DNA of 64,000 nt from Sipunculus nudus (GCA_026874595.1 CM049309.1:28585033-28649032), one strand, 5' to 3'; positions 11,460 to 23,112 are shown, counted from the stretch's first letter. Numbers and translations are program-made. Notes: generated from the letters alone by a model not told the origin.

Positions 11460-12646
11460 ACTAGAATACGGTTAGTCGACCAGCGACTACGTGTATCCGC
11501 CAAAATCAGAGAAGGACGGGTGAAATGAGGCATGGATTGAGTGGCAAGGGGAAATAGATTTACATGTGTTACATATTAGAATGGATCTCTGCCATATATA
11601 CATGATTGTAGGTGGCGCCACCTGTTATTTGAACGAGAAACTATCCAAGATGTATACACATGAAAAATTTCATGTGGAAAAGTCAAACCACTGCAGAGAT
11701 TTGAGTGATTTTATCCCACAACAGACAAATAGATGGACGCTGTGCAAAAATGGCTGCAGGTGGCGCTACCATTTTTGTGTATGTTATAAAGATATCCAAG
11801 GGCTACATTTGTGTAAATTTTTTTTCCTGATTGGTCAAATGAGTCCGGAGATATAAGCATTAATATCTGAAGCGTGAATGTGAATGTAGGTGGCGCCACC
11901 TGTCATAAAATCAAGAAAGCTATGGGGGATGTATATGCATGCCGAATTTCAGGTAATTTGGTCAAACCACTCAAAATATGAGTGATTTAAACCTAAGGCA
12001 GACAAACAGATGGACACTGTGCAAAATTGCCTGCAAGTGGTGCCACCATTTTTGTGTATGTTATAAAGCTATCCAAGGGCTACATTTGTGTAAAAATTTT
12101 TTCCTGATCGGTCAAACGGTTCCCGAGATATGAGCTTGGATGTCTGCAGCGTTAACGTGAATGTAGGTGGCGCCACCTGTCATAAAATCCAGAAAACTAT
12201 CTAGGATGTATACGCATACTGAATTTTAGGTGAATTAATCAAACCACTGCAGAGATAGAGTGATTTTAACCCAAGGCAGATGAACAGATGGACACTGTGC
12301 AAACATGGTTGCAGGTGGTGCCACCTTTCTTTGTGTATGTTATTAAGCTATCCCAGGGCTACATTTGTGAAATTTTTTTTTCCTGATCGGTCAAACGGAT
12401 CCTGAGATATGTGGGTTTATGTATGGAAACAGACGCACAAACAGACGCTGGGCAGAGAGGAAAGGTCAGAGGTCAAGGTCACTTTGTTAGGCACCAGTTC
12501 ACATGTGACCCGATAATTTGTGTAAGTTTCGGAAAAATCTGTCCGGTAGTCTCAGAGGAGTTCATCAGATACGAACGCCGCGGCGGCGGCGGCGTTGGAA
12601 TCCGGTCAAAAACATAGTATCCACAAAACTTCGTTTTGGCGGATAC
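11460..12646 (-). mobile_element. HA7: complete HA-family element
   Basis: Starts ACTAGAATACGG, with hairpin GTTAGTCGaccaGCGACTAC and IR GTATCCGCCAAAA. Ends GTTTTGGCGGATAC at 12,633-12,646 after a GCG-rich tract. The array holds four to five half-unit pairs with palindromes at 11,611, 11,759, 11,887, 12,037, 12,164 and 12,313. Near the end, AGGTCAGAGGTCAAGGTCAC (about 12,463) combines a DR1-like element with TCAAGGTCA. Confidence 0.85.
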
Positions 12647-13019
12647 AATTAATAGTAAAGGAATTTGATGGTTGATGATTAACAGGGAATTATCTTGCAA
12701 TTACTGATGTTGTACAGATCTTGTATAGATGGATGCAAATGTATTCCAAATAACACCATTCAGTCACCTATGGTTTTTTTCATTTTAATTCTAATAATGA
12801 AAAAAAAAAAAAATAAATTACATTATTTTTCTATTAGGGATAATATGAAGGAAATTAATGTTAAACAAAGATGCAGTTTATAATATTAATCTAAATTTCA
12901 AGGTCTTTTCTAGGTGTTTCAGCTTGTTAATTTATATTTATTGCAAAATTTATATAAAAAAAAATGTCAAAATTTTAAAATTTTACTCAGACAAGTACTG
13001 ATTAAAGATGTCAATATGG
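12647..13019. other. AT-rich stretch, nothing recognised
   Basis: Poly-A and poly-T runs only; no recognised repeat or frame. Confidence 0.5.
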
Positions 13020-13490
13020 TTCACTTATGACATTAAGACCAATCATGCTCTGGTACTACTTTTCTTTGGCTGTCGCAGTACCGCTGTTATGAATAACAAT
13101 TAATAAGGGTAGGCCGGATGGGACAGCAACATTTATTCTACAACTGCTGATTGACAATAACTTTACATTCGGATATTTACAACATCGCTACTACAACAAC
13201 CAAGGAACGACCTCTTTTGGCCTGCCGATATACAATGAAGGATGCAAGACGCCCTGAAAATTCCCGCCGCTTGGATCGGGCCCGGCGACAACACAAATGG
13301 CTCAACGCCATCACAGGGACAAAAACAGCATTGTTCAAACAAAGTACAGATCTGACTCATAAGGTACAGTAATCAATTGCCTTTAATTTATCAACCTATA
13401 GCTTAAATCCCTCACGTCGTCTAAGGGATCGCAATTTATTAAGAAATAGAGCTCTGATACCGTCGATCCTGACAATCGGACACTTATCAA
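13020..13490 (+). other. GC-richer stretch upstream of the SGNH-like frame
   Basis: This stretch has an open frame at 13,151-13,372 rich in Arg/Lys (RRLDRARRQHKWL). It ends at AAGGTACAG, which could be a splice donor followed by an intron into the SGNH-like frame, or may simply be chance. I do not recognise the protein. Base composition sets it apart from the flanking AT-rich DNA. Confidence 0.25.
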
Positions 13491-13491
13491 G

Positions 13492-13929
13492 ATGGCGGCG
13501 TTTGTTTATAGTAGTGCCCTCATTTTGGGACCCTCTGAGTCCCGTAGACTTAACGAGCAGTTGGTACAGGATCCTAAACCCCCTCTCAAACAAAATTTTG
13601 GTTTCGACGAGGATACCCTCAAGATACATGTTCATGGTACGGGGGGAAGGCTAGTGTCAGATATATGCAAGCATGATTTATGGATTGTACATGAAATTCA
13701 ACCGGATGTTGTTGTAGTAGCAGTGGGAGGGAATGACCTTTTGTTGGAAGGTTACTGTGGCAGGCCAAATGTTGTAGGATTCAACTTGTCTGTTTTGGCA
13801 CACATATGGGACTTGTATGTCAGTTATATGTCACTTATAAGGAACTTATATTGGACTGCCTTAAACTTTACATATATGGCACACATATGGGACTTATATG
13901 TCACATATAAAGGACATATATTGGATTAA
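13492..13929 (+). pseudogene. SGNH-hydrolase-like open frame, broken after about 105 residues
   Basis: The frame starts at an ATG in a strong context (caagATGGCGGCG). Residues 9-17 read ALILGPSES, in the place of block I, where SGNH/GDSL esterases have G-D-S with the catalytic Ser. A glycine-rich turn (HVHGTGGRL) follows, and then PDVVVVAVGGNDLLL, which matches the central strand and block III (G-x-N-D). The family usually needs about 180-200 residues with a later D-x-x-H block. Here the frame enters the AT-rich palindromic array near 13,805 and the D-x-x-H block is missing. SGNH domains of this type occur both in bivalve hypothetical proteins and in LINE ORF1 or DIRS-like elements, so this may be transposon-derived. 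GC content is clearly higher than in the surroundings. It lies in an intron of the NIPAL gene on the opposite strand. Confidence 0.45.
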
Positions 13930-14130
13930 TTGCCATACAACTGACATATCAAGCACATATATGTCACATATACGGCTCCTACCTCATTTGCATATAAAAT
14001 AAATACATTTCCCATATATGTGAAATATATAGGACTTATAAGAGCAGATATAAGGGACTTATAATTAAGGCACATATATGTGTCTTAATTATATGTGCCA
14101 TATAACTTTCACATATATGGCAATTATAAC
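13795..14130. repeat. AT-rich palindromic array disrupting the SGNH-like frame
   Basis: Many overlapping copies of CACATATATG, GGGACTTATATGTCACATAT and their reverses. The best single foldback is 14,061-14,092, a 32-bp palindrome with one mismatched pair centred on CACATATATGTG. It resembles a foldback or MITE insertion, but no clear target duplication is seen. Confidence 0.6.
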
Positions 14131-14422
14131 AATTTTTGGTAAGGGTATAGGCATAGCAGTCAAGTCAAATTAGTACCTTTTCCCCACTGTGGCAATCCAT
14201 ACCGGTACAATTTTTTTTGTCGACAGGATTAATTTTCAATGAATAAACAGTCGGTATGTTGTACTGAAGATGACGACAGGATTTATTATTATGCCTGAGA
14301 TAAAGAATAATTCAGAATTCAGTTACCTTTTCATATAAGACATGAGAGAAACTCCTGTGCCTCTGATAATATTTTACCAACCCTAACTCTGACAGGAGAC
14401 TGGTGTAGGACACAGTACTTAC
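14131..14422. other. Intron sequence, no recognised feature
   Basis: Plain AT-rich DNA next to the donor of the NIPAL exon. Confidence 0.4.
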
Positions 14423-14558
14423 TTGATTTGCATGACAGCAGTCAGGATCATGACAACAAGCATGGCCCAGAACATGACTGAGGCTAGTTGCATGCTGCCA
14501 GCCATGGTGAGCTGCAGCAGGCCTGAAACAGCTTTGGCTGAGATCACAGTGAAGGAGG
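14423..14558 (-). CDS. NIPAL: NIPAL-like exon (third seen), carries the family signature
   Basis: Acceptor ttcttgcag and donor CAA|GTAAGT bound 136 nt. One base carried over from the previous exon completes an Ala codon; two bases are left for the next. The product runs ASFTVISAKAVSGLLQL, then TMAGSMQLASVMFWAML, then VVMILTAVMQI. The first part is the strongly conserved 'S.TV...KA..G' block of NIPA/NIPAL transporters, and the rest forms another transmembrane helix. The long plus-strand frame over the same bases is a shadow. The acceptor is unusual in that the 3' end (CTTGT) of an HC-type element lies 16 nt upstream of the exon, so the branch point is probably inside transposon sequence. Confidence 0.88.
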
Positions 14559-14574
14559 CTGCAAGAATATTAAA

Positions 14575-14640
14575 ACAAGGGACCCATGGTTACAGCTATC
14601 AGCTGAATTTGCCAATGACAGAAAAATATGAAATCCTTCT
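14575..14640 (-). mobile_element. HC3: 3' end remnant of an HC-type element next to the exon acceptor
   Basis: ACAAGGGACCCATGG then CAGCTATCAGCTGA matches the HC hairpin end with a few changes. The rest of the element cannot be followed with confidence beyond about 14,640. Confidence 0.5.
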
Positions 14641-15134
14641 ACACGAAGAAGAGGTTGCATATTTTGTTAAATTGTATGTTGCACTTGAAAATGTAAATCC
14701 TAATGCTACAGAAATTTGGTAATATTATTAATAAGTCTGTCCTGCATGTATTTAGTTTCCTTTCTCTGAGTTCCTAATACTTGTGATGTTGCTTGTGATC
14801 CTACAACGATTGTACATGCAATTGAAGAGAATTTTTGTCTCCATATATAAATTAAAGGACTCCAAACCCTTTTAGGAATACTGTTGAACCTGCTTATTGT
14901 AACATGGTTTAATATTTATAAAATAAATATATTTACAGATTCTAAAGTCCTGAATCTCAACAAGGTCTATTTATAAATGTATAATACTGTCTATATGTAC
15001 TTAAACATTTAAGGGATCTATAGTCTATAGTATTTGCAAAACTTTGTTTAGGCGGATACAAGTAGCATCTTCTCTATAATAAATTGGTACCTGCCAAAAT
15101 ATTGCCCTGAAACTGTTTGCTTACACATGTGTTA
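14641..15134. other. AT-rich stretch with an HA 5' end remnant
   Basis: At 15,024-15,060 'tatagtatttgcaaaactttg then tttaggcggatacaa' is a decayed copy of the HA terminal hairpin. Nothing else recognised. Confidence 0.5.
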
Positions 15135-15460
15135 ACTAGTGGCCCATGGGCCATGACGCTCAGCTGAATTCAAGGAATGTTGAACAATGAGCTAAATGAC
15201 TGCCAGAGTGCAAAAAATCATGAATTTAGTAAAGAGTCCTTAGAAAATGGGTTTCAGTTGGCTTTTGGACATATGACAACTCCATTTGAAGGTCTCATAA
15301 ATAGAAAAAAAATGCGTAAAATTTGAAAAAAAATATAGGTAGTGCCACCAGTCTGAAGGAACTGATGAAGCACTCCATGATCAATATATATCCAAAGAAT
15401 CATGGCTATCAAGGCATTAGTTATTCAGATACTGGAGCTTTTGTTTTAATCAAATTTCTA

Positions 15461-16642
15461 ACTAGAATACGGGTAGTCGACAAGCGACTACGTGTATCCG
15501 CCTAAATCAGAGTGGAACGGGTGAAGTGAGGCATGGATTGAGTGGCAAGGGGAAATAGAGTGAAGTGTTGCATATTAGCATGGATGTCTGCAGCCAAATC
15601 GTGTATGTAGGTTGCCCCCCCCTACCACAAAATCCAGAAAGCCTTCCAAGTTGTATACATATGCAAAATTTAAGGCAGATAAGTCAAACCACTACATGTA
15701 TATGAGTGATTTTAGCCCTTGGCAAACGAAACAGATGGACGCTGAGCAAAAATGGTTGCAGGTGACGCCACCAGTTTTGCGTATAATAAAGAGCTATGTG
15801 AGAACTATACACATGCAAAACTTTGGCCCAATCGGTCAAACGGTTCCCAAGATATGAGCTTGGATGTCTGCTGCATAAACTAGAATGCAGGTGGCGCCAC
15901 CTGTCATAAAATCAAGAGAGCTGTCGGGGATGTATAAACCTGCAAAATTTTAGCCAGATATGTCAAACCACTGCCAAGATATGAGTGATTTTATCCCATG
16001 GCAGACAAACAGACAGGAGCTGTGCAAAAATGGCTGCAGGTGGCGCCACCAGTTTTGCGTATGATAAAGAGCTATGGGAGATCTATACACATGCAAAATT
16101 TAGGCCCAACTGGTCAAACAGTTCCCGAGATATGAGCTTGGATGTCTGCAGCTTAAACGTGAATGTAGGTGGCGCCACCTGTCATAAAATCAAGAAAGCT
16201 GTCCAGGATGTAGACACATGCAAAATTTCAGGTGGATAAGTCCTACCAATGCAGAGATATGAGTGTTTTTAACCCAAGGCAGATGAACAGATGGACACTG
16301 TGCAAAAATGATTGCAGGTGGCACCACCATTTTTGGTGTATGTTATAAAGCTTTCCAAGGGCTACATTTGTGCAAAATCTTTAGCCTTATCGGTCAAACA
16401 GTTCCTGAGATATGTGGGTTTATGTGTGGAAACAGACACACAAATGGACGCAGGGCAAAGAGGAAAGGTCAGAGGTCAACCAAAAATGAGGGCGCAGTAG
16501 TTCACATGTGACCAGTCATAATTTTGAATTTTAAAAAATTCTGCCCAGTGGTTATCTAGGACTTCTCAGGAAACCTATGCGGCGATGGCGGCAGCGTCTG
16601 ACTGAAAACATAGTATTCGCAAAACTCTGTTTTGGTGGATAC
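15461..16642 (-). mobile_element. HA2: HA-family element
   Basis: Starts ACTAGAATACGGGTAGTCGA, hairpin GTAGTCGacaaGCGACTAC, IR GTATCCGCC. Ends TTTTGGTGGATAC at 16,630-16,642. Palindromes sit at 15,890, 16,038, 16,168 and 16,317. The left flank is HC sequence and the right flank is HB sequence ('tgattgtagctggcaccacc'), so HA2 marks a chimeric joint. Confidence 0.8.
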
Positions 16643-19600
16643 AATGATTGTAGCTGGCACCACCAGTCTTATATACAACGAAGAGATATATACATATGCC
16701 CAATGTCAGACTGATATGCCAAACCCCTCCTGTGAAATAAGCAGGGACATACACTGTGCAAAAATTATTGTAGGTGGCGCCACCAGTCTAATTCACTATA
16801 AAGCCATCCGATATGTATAAACATGCCCAATTTTAGGCTGATGTATTAAATTCCTCTGTACAAATAAGCAGGCGCTTACACTGCAAAAGTCAATGTAGGT
16901 GGCACCACCTGTCTTGTAAATGAGAATACCATCAAAGACGCATAGACAGGTCAAAATATCAGTCCAATACATTAACCTTCCCCAGAATTTGATGCACTGG
17001 GCTGACAAGGCTTAGGTGAGTAAGGCAGTTGCCCCCGAGTGACCTGTGACAAATTGCTGCCTCAAGCTACTGCACTGAGTGAACTCTTGACCTGCACCTG
17101 GCTAGACTGAGTGAATTTTTGACCTGTACCTGGCTGCACTGAGTGAACTCTTGACCTGTTGCATAATCTGACACAGTTGGCAGTCTGCCAAAGCTATAAA
17201 TAGATTCAGGCTGAACTTTGGTGCCAAATATGATGCAGTGAGCACGCAGTGGCACTGGATATCTGTTGGTAAACCAAGTGCTGCTATCTGTTCACAAAAA
17301 TTATCCCTACTTGAAATAACTTTGAAATTTATTTTCCCTATACAAAATGCTTTTCAGCTGACTTTTTTATAAAAAAAAATCAGGAATATATGTAAAATTA
17401 TTACGGATGCATACTGAATGCAAAATTAAAATACAGATATATCTCATTGATGGCAAATACTTAAATTAAGTTGAGCAGGGATACCAATAATTTATAAACC
17501 ACGTACAGTTGTCTTTTATATAGCCACAGAGAGCTGAATGTCCGTGATTGTAACATTGCCTGGTATGATGAATAACTTAAATCATATATCTAAATTTTTT
17601 TAAAAGCTTTTAAAAAAAATTCTTTTCAATATTAACCAAAGATAACTTGAAATCTAAACGTCTAGTGGCATGATGTATTAGATGCTGATAAACTGATGCC
17701 AGGCTAGATGTAACAGCATCACACAGCTAACATATATGGTAAAATGATTCAATTCAATCTCCATAATTCAGCCAATAATCATTCATGTGGAACCATTAAT
17801 GACAACTAGACATTTCTTGGCACCGCAGGTGCCAGAGTATCCCCAGACATAGTAGCCCCCCCCCCCCTTTAAGAACAGACCCCCAATTTTGGCAGCATAT
17901 ACTGACACTTGGCATATTTATTGTTTTTTCCATCTAACAATCCACAATCTTGTTGAAGATGTTGGTCCTGTGACCTTGATTGTTTTAAAGATGTGTCCTG
18001 TGACCTTGACCTTTGACCTCATGACCCCAAAATCAATTTGGGTCTTGCTTTTCCAATGGGACATATGCAAGTCAAGTTTGAAATCTATACATCAATAAAG
18101 CAGGAATTATCATCCAGAAACTAATTATTTTTGACAGGTGGCTCCTGTGACCTTCACCTTTGACCTTGTGACCTCACAATTGATAGTGTTCTCATGATCC
18201 CAAAATCAATTCAGGTCTTGCTTTTCCATTGGGTCAAATACAAGTCAAGTTTGAAATCCATACATCAATAAAAGCAGGAATTATCATCCAGAAACTAATT
18301 TTTGGACAGATGACTCCTGTGACCTTCACCTTTGACCTTGTGACCTCACAATTGATAGGGGTCTTCCACTCTTGGCAGGTGAACTATATGTGCAAGATGA
18401 AAGATCTCAGATGAATTTTTTGGCTGAAATTGCATCCACAACCTTTTTAAAGAGGTTTCCTGTGACCTTGACCTTTGACCTCATGACCCCAAAATCAATT
18501 CAGGTCTTGCTTTTCCAATGGGTCAAATACAAGTCAAGTTTGAAATCCATACATCAATAAAAGAAGGAATTATCATCCAGAAACTAATTTTTAGACAGAT
18601 AGCTCCTGTGGCCTTGACCTTTGACCTTGTGACCCCATAATTTCTATGGATCATCCACTATTGGCAAGTGAGCTATATATTCAAGATGGAAGACCTGGGA
18701 TGAAAGTTTGGCTTAAAATGCATCCACAGTATATTTTAAAATGCCAGTCCAGTGACCTTGACCTTTGACCTCATGACCCTAGAACCTATAGGGTTCTTAC
18801 TTTAGTGGTGGGCCATACATAAGTCATGTTTGAAATCTATATGGCTATTAACACTGGAGATATCATAAGAGGAGTGTGATTTTCACCATATATGGCAATA
18901 TTCAAGGTCAAGGCCACTAACATAGGAAAGGTCATGACCCCAATTTAAATAACCATCATCCCATAACCCATACCTATGTATATGCATAATATAAAAGAAA
19001 TCTGTCCATTAGTTTTTGACTTATAATGCTCACAGTACTGTAAGGTGGCAATTTTGGGAGTATTAAACGGCATGAAAACAAGTAAAGAATAATAGGTGGC
19101 GCCACCAGTTTCTGGAACATGACAACCCTATCCATGATCTTCCATCAACTTGATTTTGGGATAAATCCATGCAAGATTTCTTGAGATATTAAAGAATTTG
19201 TGTGATTTTCCCCAAAATTGGACCTATTCAAGGTCAAGGACACTCTCCTAGTAAAGGTCATGACCTCATTTTAAATAGGCGTCTTCCTCTTACCCATATC
19301 TATACATATACCAAGTTTGGTAAAGTTCCGTGAAATATTTTTTGGGTTATCGCGCCAACAAGATTTATATGCGGCGGCGGCGGCGGGACCGGTATGAAAA
19401 CATAGTATCCCCTGACTTTGTCTGGGGATACAATTATCATAAGAATATTGTAGGGATTAAATATTTAACAAACTAGCTTCAGTCGCATAAGTCGAAAAAC
19501 GTTTCGCAGGTTTATAATTCATATAGGAAGATACAGCAAACTGGCTAAGTTCAGCTTCCTGTAACTCAGCCAAAAAGCACTGAACCAAAACCATTTGAAC

Positions 19601-20390
19601 AAACTTGAATTATCAACATCTGATGATAATTAATGTGTGAGATTTAAGAATTTGGCCCTGTGGTTTTTGAGAAGAAGATCTTTGTAGCCACTGAGCTAAA
19701 ATGGGCTGTTATGGCATATGACTAAATTCAGCTTCCCATAACTTAGCCAAAAGTCACTGAAAAGGGATCATTTGAACAAACTTCAGAAAGCACTACCCTA
19801 GGATCATTTCTGTGCAATTTTAAATATTTTGGCCATATGGTTTCAGAGAAGAAGTTTTTTGTAGCCCTCAGTGTGATGCAGGCACTTTGAATGACCCCGT
19901 ACAAAAAAGGCCGATGCAGGTGGTGCCACCAATACCTCCATTTCAGATATGACCTATGTGCCCAACATTGGCATAAAATTTGGTGATGATAGCTCCTGCC
20001 GTTTCTGAGATTTAAATTTTAATATGCTTTTTGGACAGATAACAAAGTTCAACCTACTGTAACTCGGCCAAAAATCTCCGAACTGGAACCATTCAAACAA
20101 ACTTGAGAAAGATTGTTCAGGGGATCATTTCTGTGAAATATTGGACAATTTGGCTGGACAGTTTCGGAGAAGAAGATTTTTAAAGCTTTTTAAGCTTTTT
20201 CCCTATAAAGTCTAAGAAAATGCAGTTAGAAAAAAATTAAACAAAATCCGATATAGTTTTTTGGATGACTGATTATTTGCAAAAAATTTGGTGATGCTAG
20301 TTCCTGCCATTTTTGAGACAGATACGGTTAATGTACAGACGACGCATGACGCCGCACCATCGCATAAGCTCACAGGTTCGCTAAAAAAAA
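16643..20390 (-). mobile_element. HB2: HB-family element lacking its hairpin end, carrying HD2
   Basis: Internal HB units with palindromes at about 16,654, 16,772, 16,898 and 19,918. It ends 'cgcataagctCACAGGTTCGC' then TAAAAA at 20,380-20,390. HD2 sits at exactly the same internal position as HD1 in HB1. Confidence 0.75.
17804..19431 (-). mobile_element. HD2: HD-family element, shorter array than HD1
   Basis: Same ends as HD1: ACTAGACATTTC ... TGTCTGGGGATAC. It has about 1.63 kb against 2.60 kb in HD1, because it has fewer 287-bp units. It contains GGTGGCGCCACC at 19,095. Confidence 0.85.
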
Positions 20391-20769
20391 CGTAAAAATA
20401 AAAAAAATGCAGGTCGCAACACCAGTCTGCAGAAACTGATGAAACACTCCTTGATCAATATCCATGCAAAGAATCATTAATGCATTAGTTGTTCAGATAC
20501 TTGAACTTTTGTATCAAATTTTCCATTATTCTCGGGGGTATTTCAAAGCCCTATAGCTCAAAGAATATGGGTAACAGAGACCTAATTCCAAGGTTTCAAG
20601 GAGAATTTTCATGGACCTCTCTGGATCTTAAGTTAGAAGATTCCAGGTTCAGCTGTTACAATTTGTGCTCTGTTAACGAACAGACTGTCTACAACCAGGC
20701 GACCGGACAACCGGATGGAGGACAGACAGAGTGATTGCTAAAGCTCAGGCAACTTACAGTCAGTTGAGC

Positions 20770-21240
20770 TATAAAGGATTCAGATGGTGACTGGTCCCTA
20801 TCTATCCCACTACAAGTCATACACTAAATGATACCCATTTTTACAAGGATTCAGATTGTGACTGGGCCTTATCTGTCCCAATGAAAGTCACACACTTACT
20901 TGATACCTTTTTTTTTTTTCAAAAAGGGATTCAAAATGTGACTGGTTCTTGTCTGTCCCAATATATGTCAAACACCTACCTCATACCCATTTTCAAAGGA
21001 TTCAGAATGTGACTGGTCCTTATCTGTGAACCACCCACTTGACTGCATTATTTATTAAAGACTCAAATCTTGAAGGGTCCTTATGTGTTTACCCCTAACT
21101 ATTTTCTACAATGTTCCTGAAGTGTCCATCCCCAAATTAGTCATACTTCAGAATTACCATCAATATATAAGGATTCAGAACATGACTGGTCCTTGTCTTT
21201 CAACTCATTACATGACCCCTCACTGATTCCCCAATACAAC
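20770..21240. repeat. Short tandem array of ~75-bp units
   Basis: 'aaggattcagat.gtgactgg.cc..atctgtccca' recurs at about 20,774, 20,847, 20,927, 20,997 and 21,170, becoming irregular to the right. Confidence 0.75.
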
Positions 21241-21840
21241 CATTCAGATTTCCGCTATGTATAAATATTTTGCTTGGTGGGGAGCCCTGCTGAGCAAGGC
21301 TATGGCATTCTTTGATCCCTACCAACACCTTATTTTACTTCAAATTGTATATATAATTAATATGAGGTACGCTTCGTTTATAAATAAAATGCCTGTAATA
21401 TTTCTGTGAATATGTTGCTTTTAAGTACATCTATCACTTTGTACAGCTAGATAGATAGTGCACACATTGCTTCCCTCTATCTGTTTAGGTATCTGCTATT
21501 TCTTTAGTTGACATTTTACTACCTTGTATGATTCTATGTTTTGTTTAAATCATGCATGGGTAATTTGTACAGATTATACTAGAATAAGACAGTATTCAAA
21601 GAGTAATCATAATGTCCTGTAGTAACTACACTTAATTCCCACTTCGCATTCTAAAGATCAGAAATAGTCATTCTTCATTGTACTTCAGATTACCCATACA
21701 ACCAACGTTTATTTCTCATTTTCTATGACATTTGTTAACTTAACAATAGTGTGTTATCTTTTATTCTGTGTTTTGATGTTTGTATGATAATTCCTTTCAC
21801 ATATTTCTAGTGGGTATTTTAAATATACATTACTTTCACA
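21241..21840. other. AT-rich stretch, nothing recognised
   Basis: No known repeat family, gene or RNA seen. Confidence 0.5.
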
Positions 21841-22232
21841 TAGTTAAAATACAACATTTGCACAAAACTTATTGAATTGCTAGCTGCTGCCATTTCCGAG
21901 GTTCTAATGTTAGTTTGCCCAAATGACCAATTTCAAATTCCTGTTACTCTGCCAAAATTAGCATTAATGGAACCAATCGAACAAACTTGAGAGTGCTTAT
22001 CCCTGGGATCATTTTTGTGAAACAGTTTGGCTCAATGATTTAGGAGAAGATGTTCAAAGTTTTTCTAGCTTTTTTGCCGTAAAATGTAAAATGATGCAGG
22101 TGGTAACAGAAACAGCTGTATTTCAGAACATTTGATATGTGACTGATTTTTATGTAAATTTTGGAAATGCCAGGTCCTGCTGTTCCTGAGAAATAATGGG
22201 CTAATATAATGATATCCAATGACCCTCTTACA
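21841..22232 (-). repeat. HB-like internal units, diverged
   Basis: Matches 39,060-39,360 ('gggatcatttttgtgaaa', 'tttggctcaatgatttaggagaagat', 'ctgctgttcctgagaaat'). It is the left flank of the HF insertion. Confidence 0.65.
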
Positions 22233-23112
22233 ACTAGAATATCAGCAGAAGCTGACAAAAGCCCTCAGCCAAAAGAACAGTGTTTATAGGTGGTAACAGT
22301 AACAAGTACAAAATATTTGTTCTCACATGGATGTATATCTGTATATGTCTCAGTTATAAATTTAAACTGGAGAGTTATGTACCATGTTTCATAAAAATCC
22401 ACCATTTGCTTTTAGAAGATATTCTGCTCACAAGGCAAAAGTTGATAAAATCTGATAAAAATTTAATAAAATCAGAAATTGTAGGTAGTGCCCCCAAACT
22501 TGTGCAGCAGGTACAGACCATCAGTCCCAATGATCATAGTAAGTTTTGTGAAAATCCACCCAATGGTCTCTGAGAATTAAGCTTCTAAGGGTTTTTCTAT
22601 AATCAGCTCTAAAACGTAGAAAAATACGTCAAGGTCACCCATCTTCGAACTTGACTGAGATATTGTCAATATAAATCTTTACAGATGAAATAAAATTCCC
22701 ATGGTGAATCCTTTTAGATATATCCTGCTCATAAGGCCAAAGTTGAAAAATCTGATTGAAATTCATTAAAAATTAGAAATTGTAGGTAGCGCCACCAAAC
22801 CTGTGCAGCAGATAGAGACCATCAGTCCCAATTACCATAGTAGATTTTGTGAAAATCCACCCAATGGTTCCTGAGAAATAATCTTCTAAGTGTTTTTCTA
22901 TAATCAGCTCTAAAATGTAGAAAAATAGGTCAAGGTCACCCATTTTCAAACTTGACCGAGATTTTGTCGAGATTTTCAGGGAAGAAATAAAATTCCTACG
23001 GTGAATCCTTTTAGAGAAGGTAAAAGTTAATGGATGCCAGACGGACGGACAGTCGGATGGACGGACAGCTTGGGTGACGACAACAGCCCATCAACCTAAG
23101 GGCTGAGGGCTA
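22233..23112 (-). mobile_element. HF: complete 880-bp HINE-like element
   Basis: Starts ACTAGAATATCAGCAGAAGC (hairpin TCAGCagaaGCTGA) and IR AGCCCTCAGCC (22,260-22,270). Ends GGCTGAGGGCT (23,101-23,111) then A-rich. It holds two ~298-bp units with 'aaattgtaggtagcgccaccaaac' (about 22,480 and 22,780) and a gacggacag tract before the end. Compared with the uninterrupted HB site 'gtacaaaaaaggccgatgcagg', it sits between two A residues (T-T on the reverse). Confidence 0.85.

Larger units (their letters stand above)
15135..20775 (-). mobile_element. HC2: HC-family element split by HA2/HB2/HD2
   Basis: The left arm 15,135-15,460 starts ACTAGTGGCCCATGGGCCAT then GACGCTCAGCTGA. The right arm 20,387-20,769 holds one HC unit ('gtctgcagaaactgatgaaacactcc'), a gacggacagac tract, and the end AGTCAGTTGAGC then TATAAA. 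The two arms fit one element opened by the intervening insertions. The alternative is two partial elements. Confidence 0.55.

Noticed and set aside
14423-14722. 99-codon plus-strand frame
   Set aside because: It overlaps the minus-strand NIPAL exon, which has splice signals, phase agreement and family motifs; the plus frame is its shadow.
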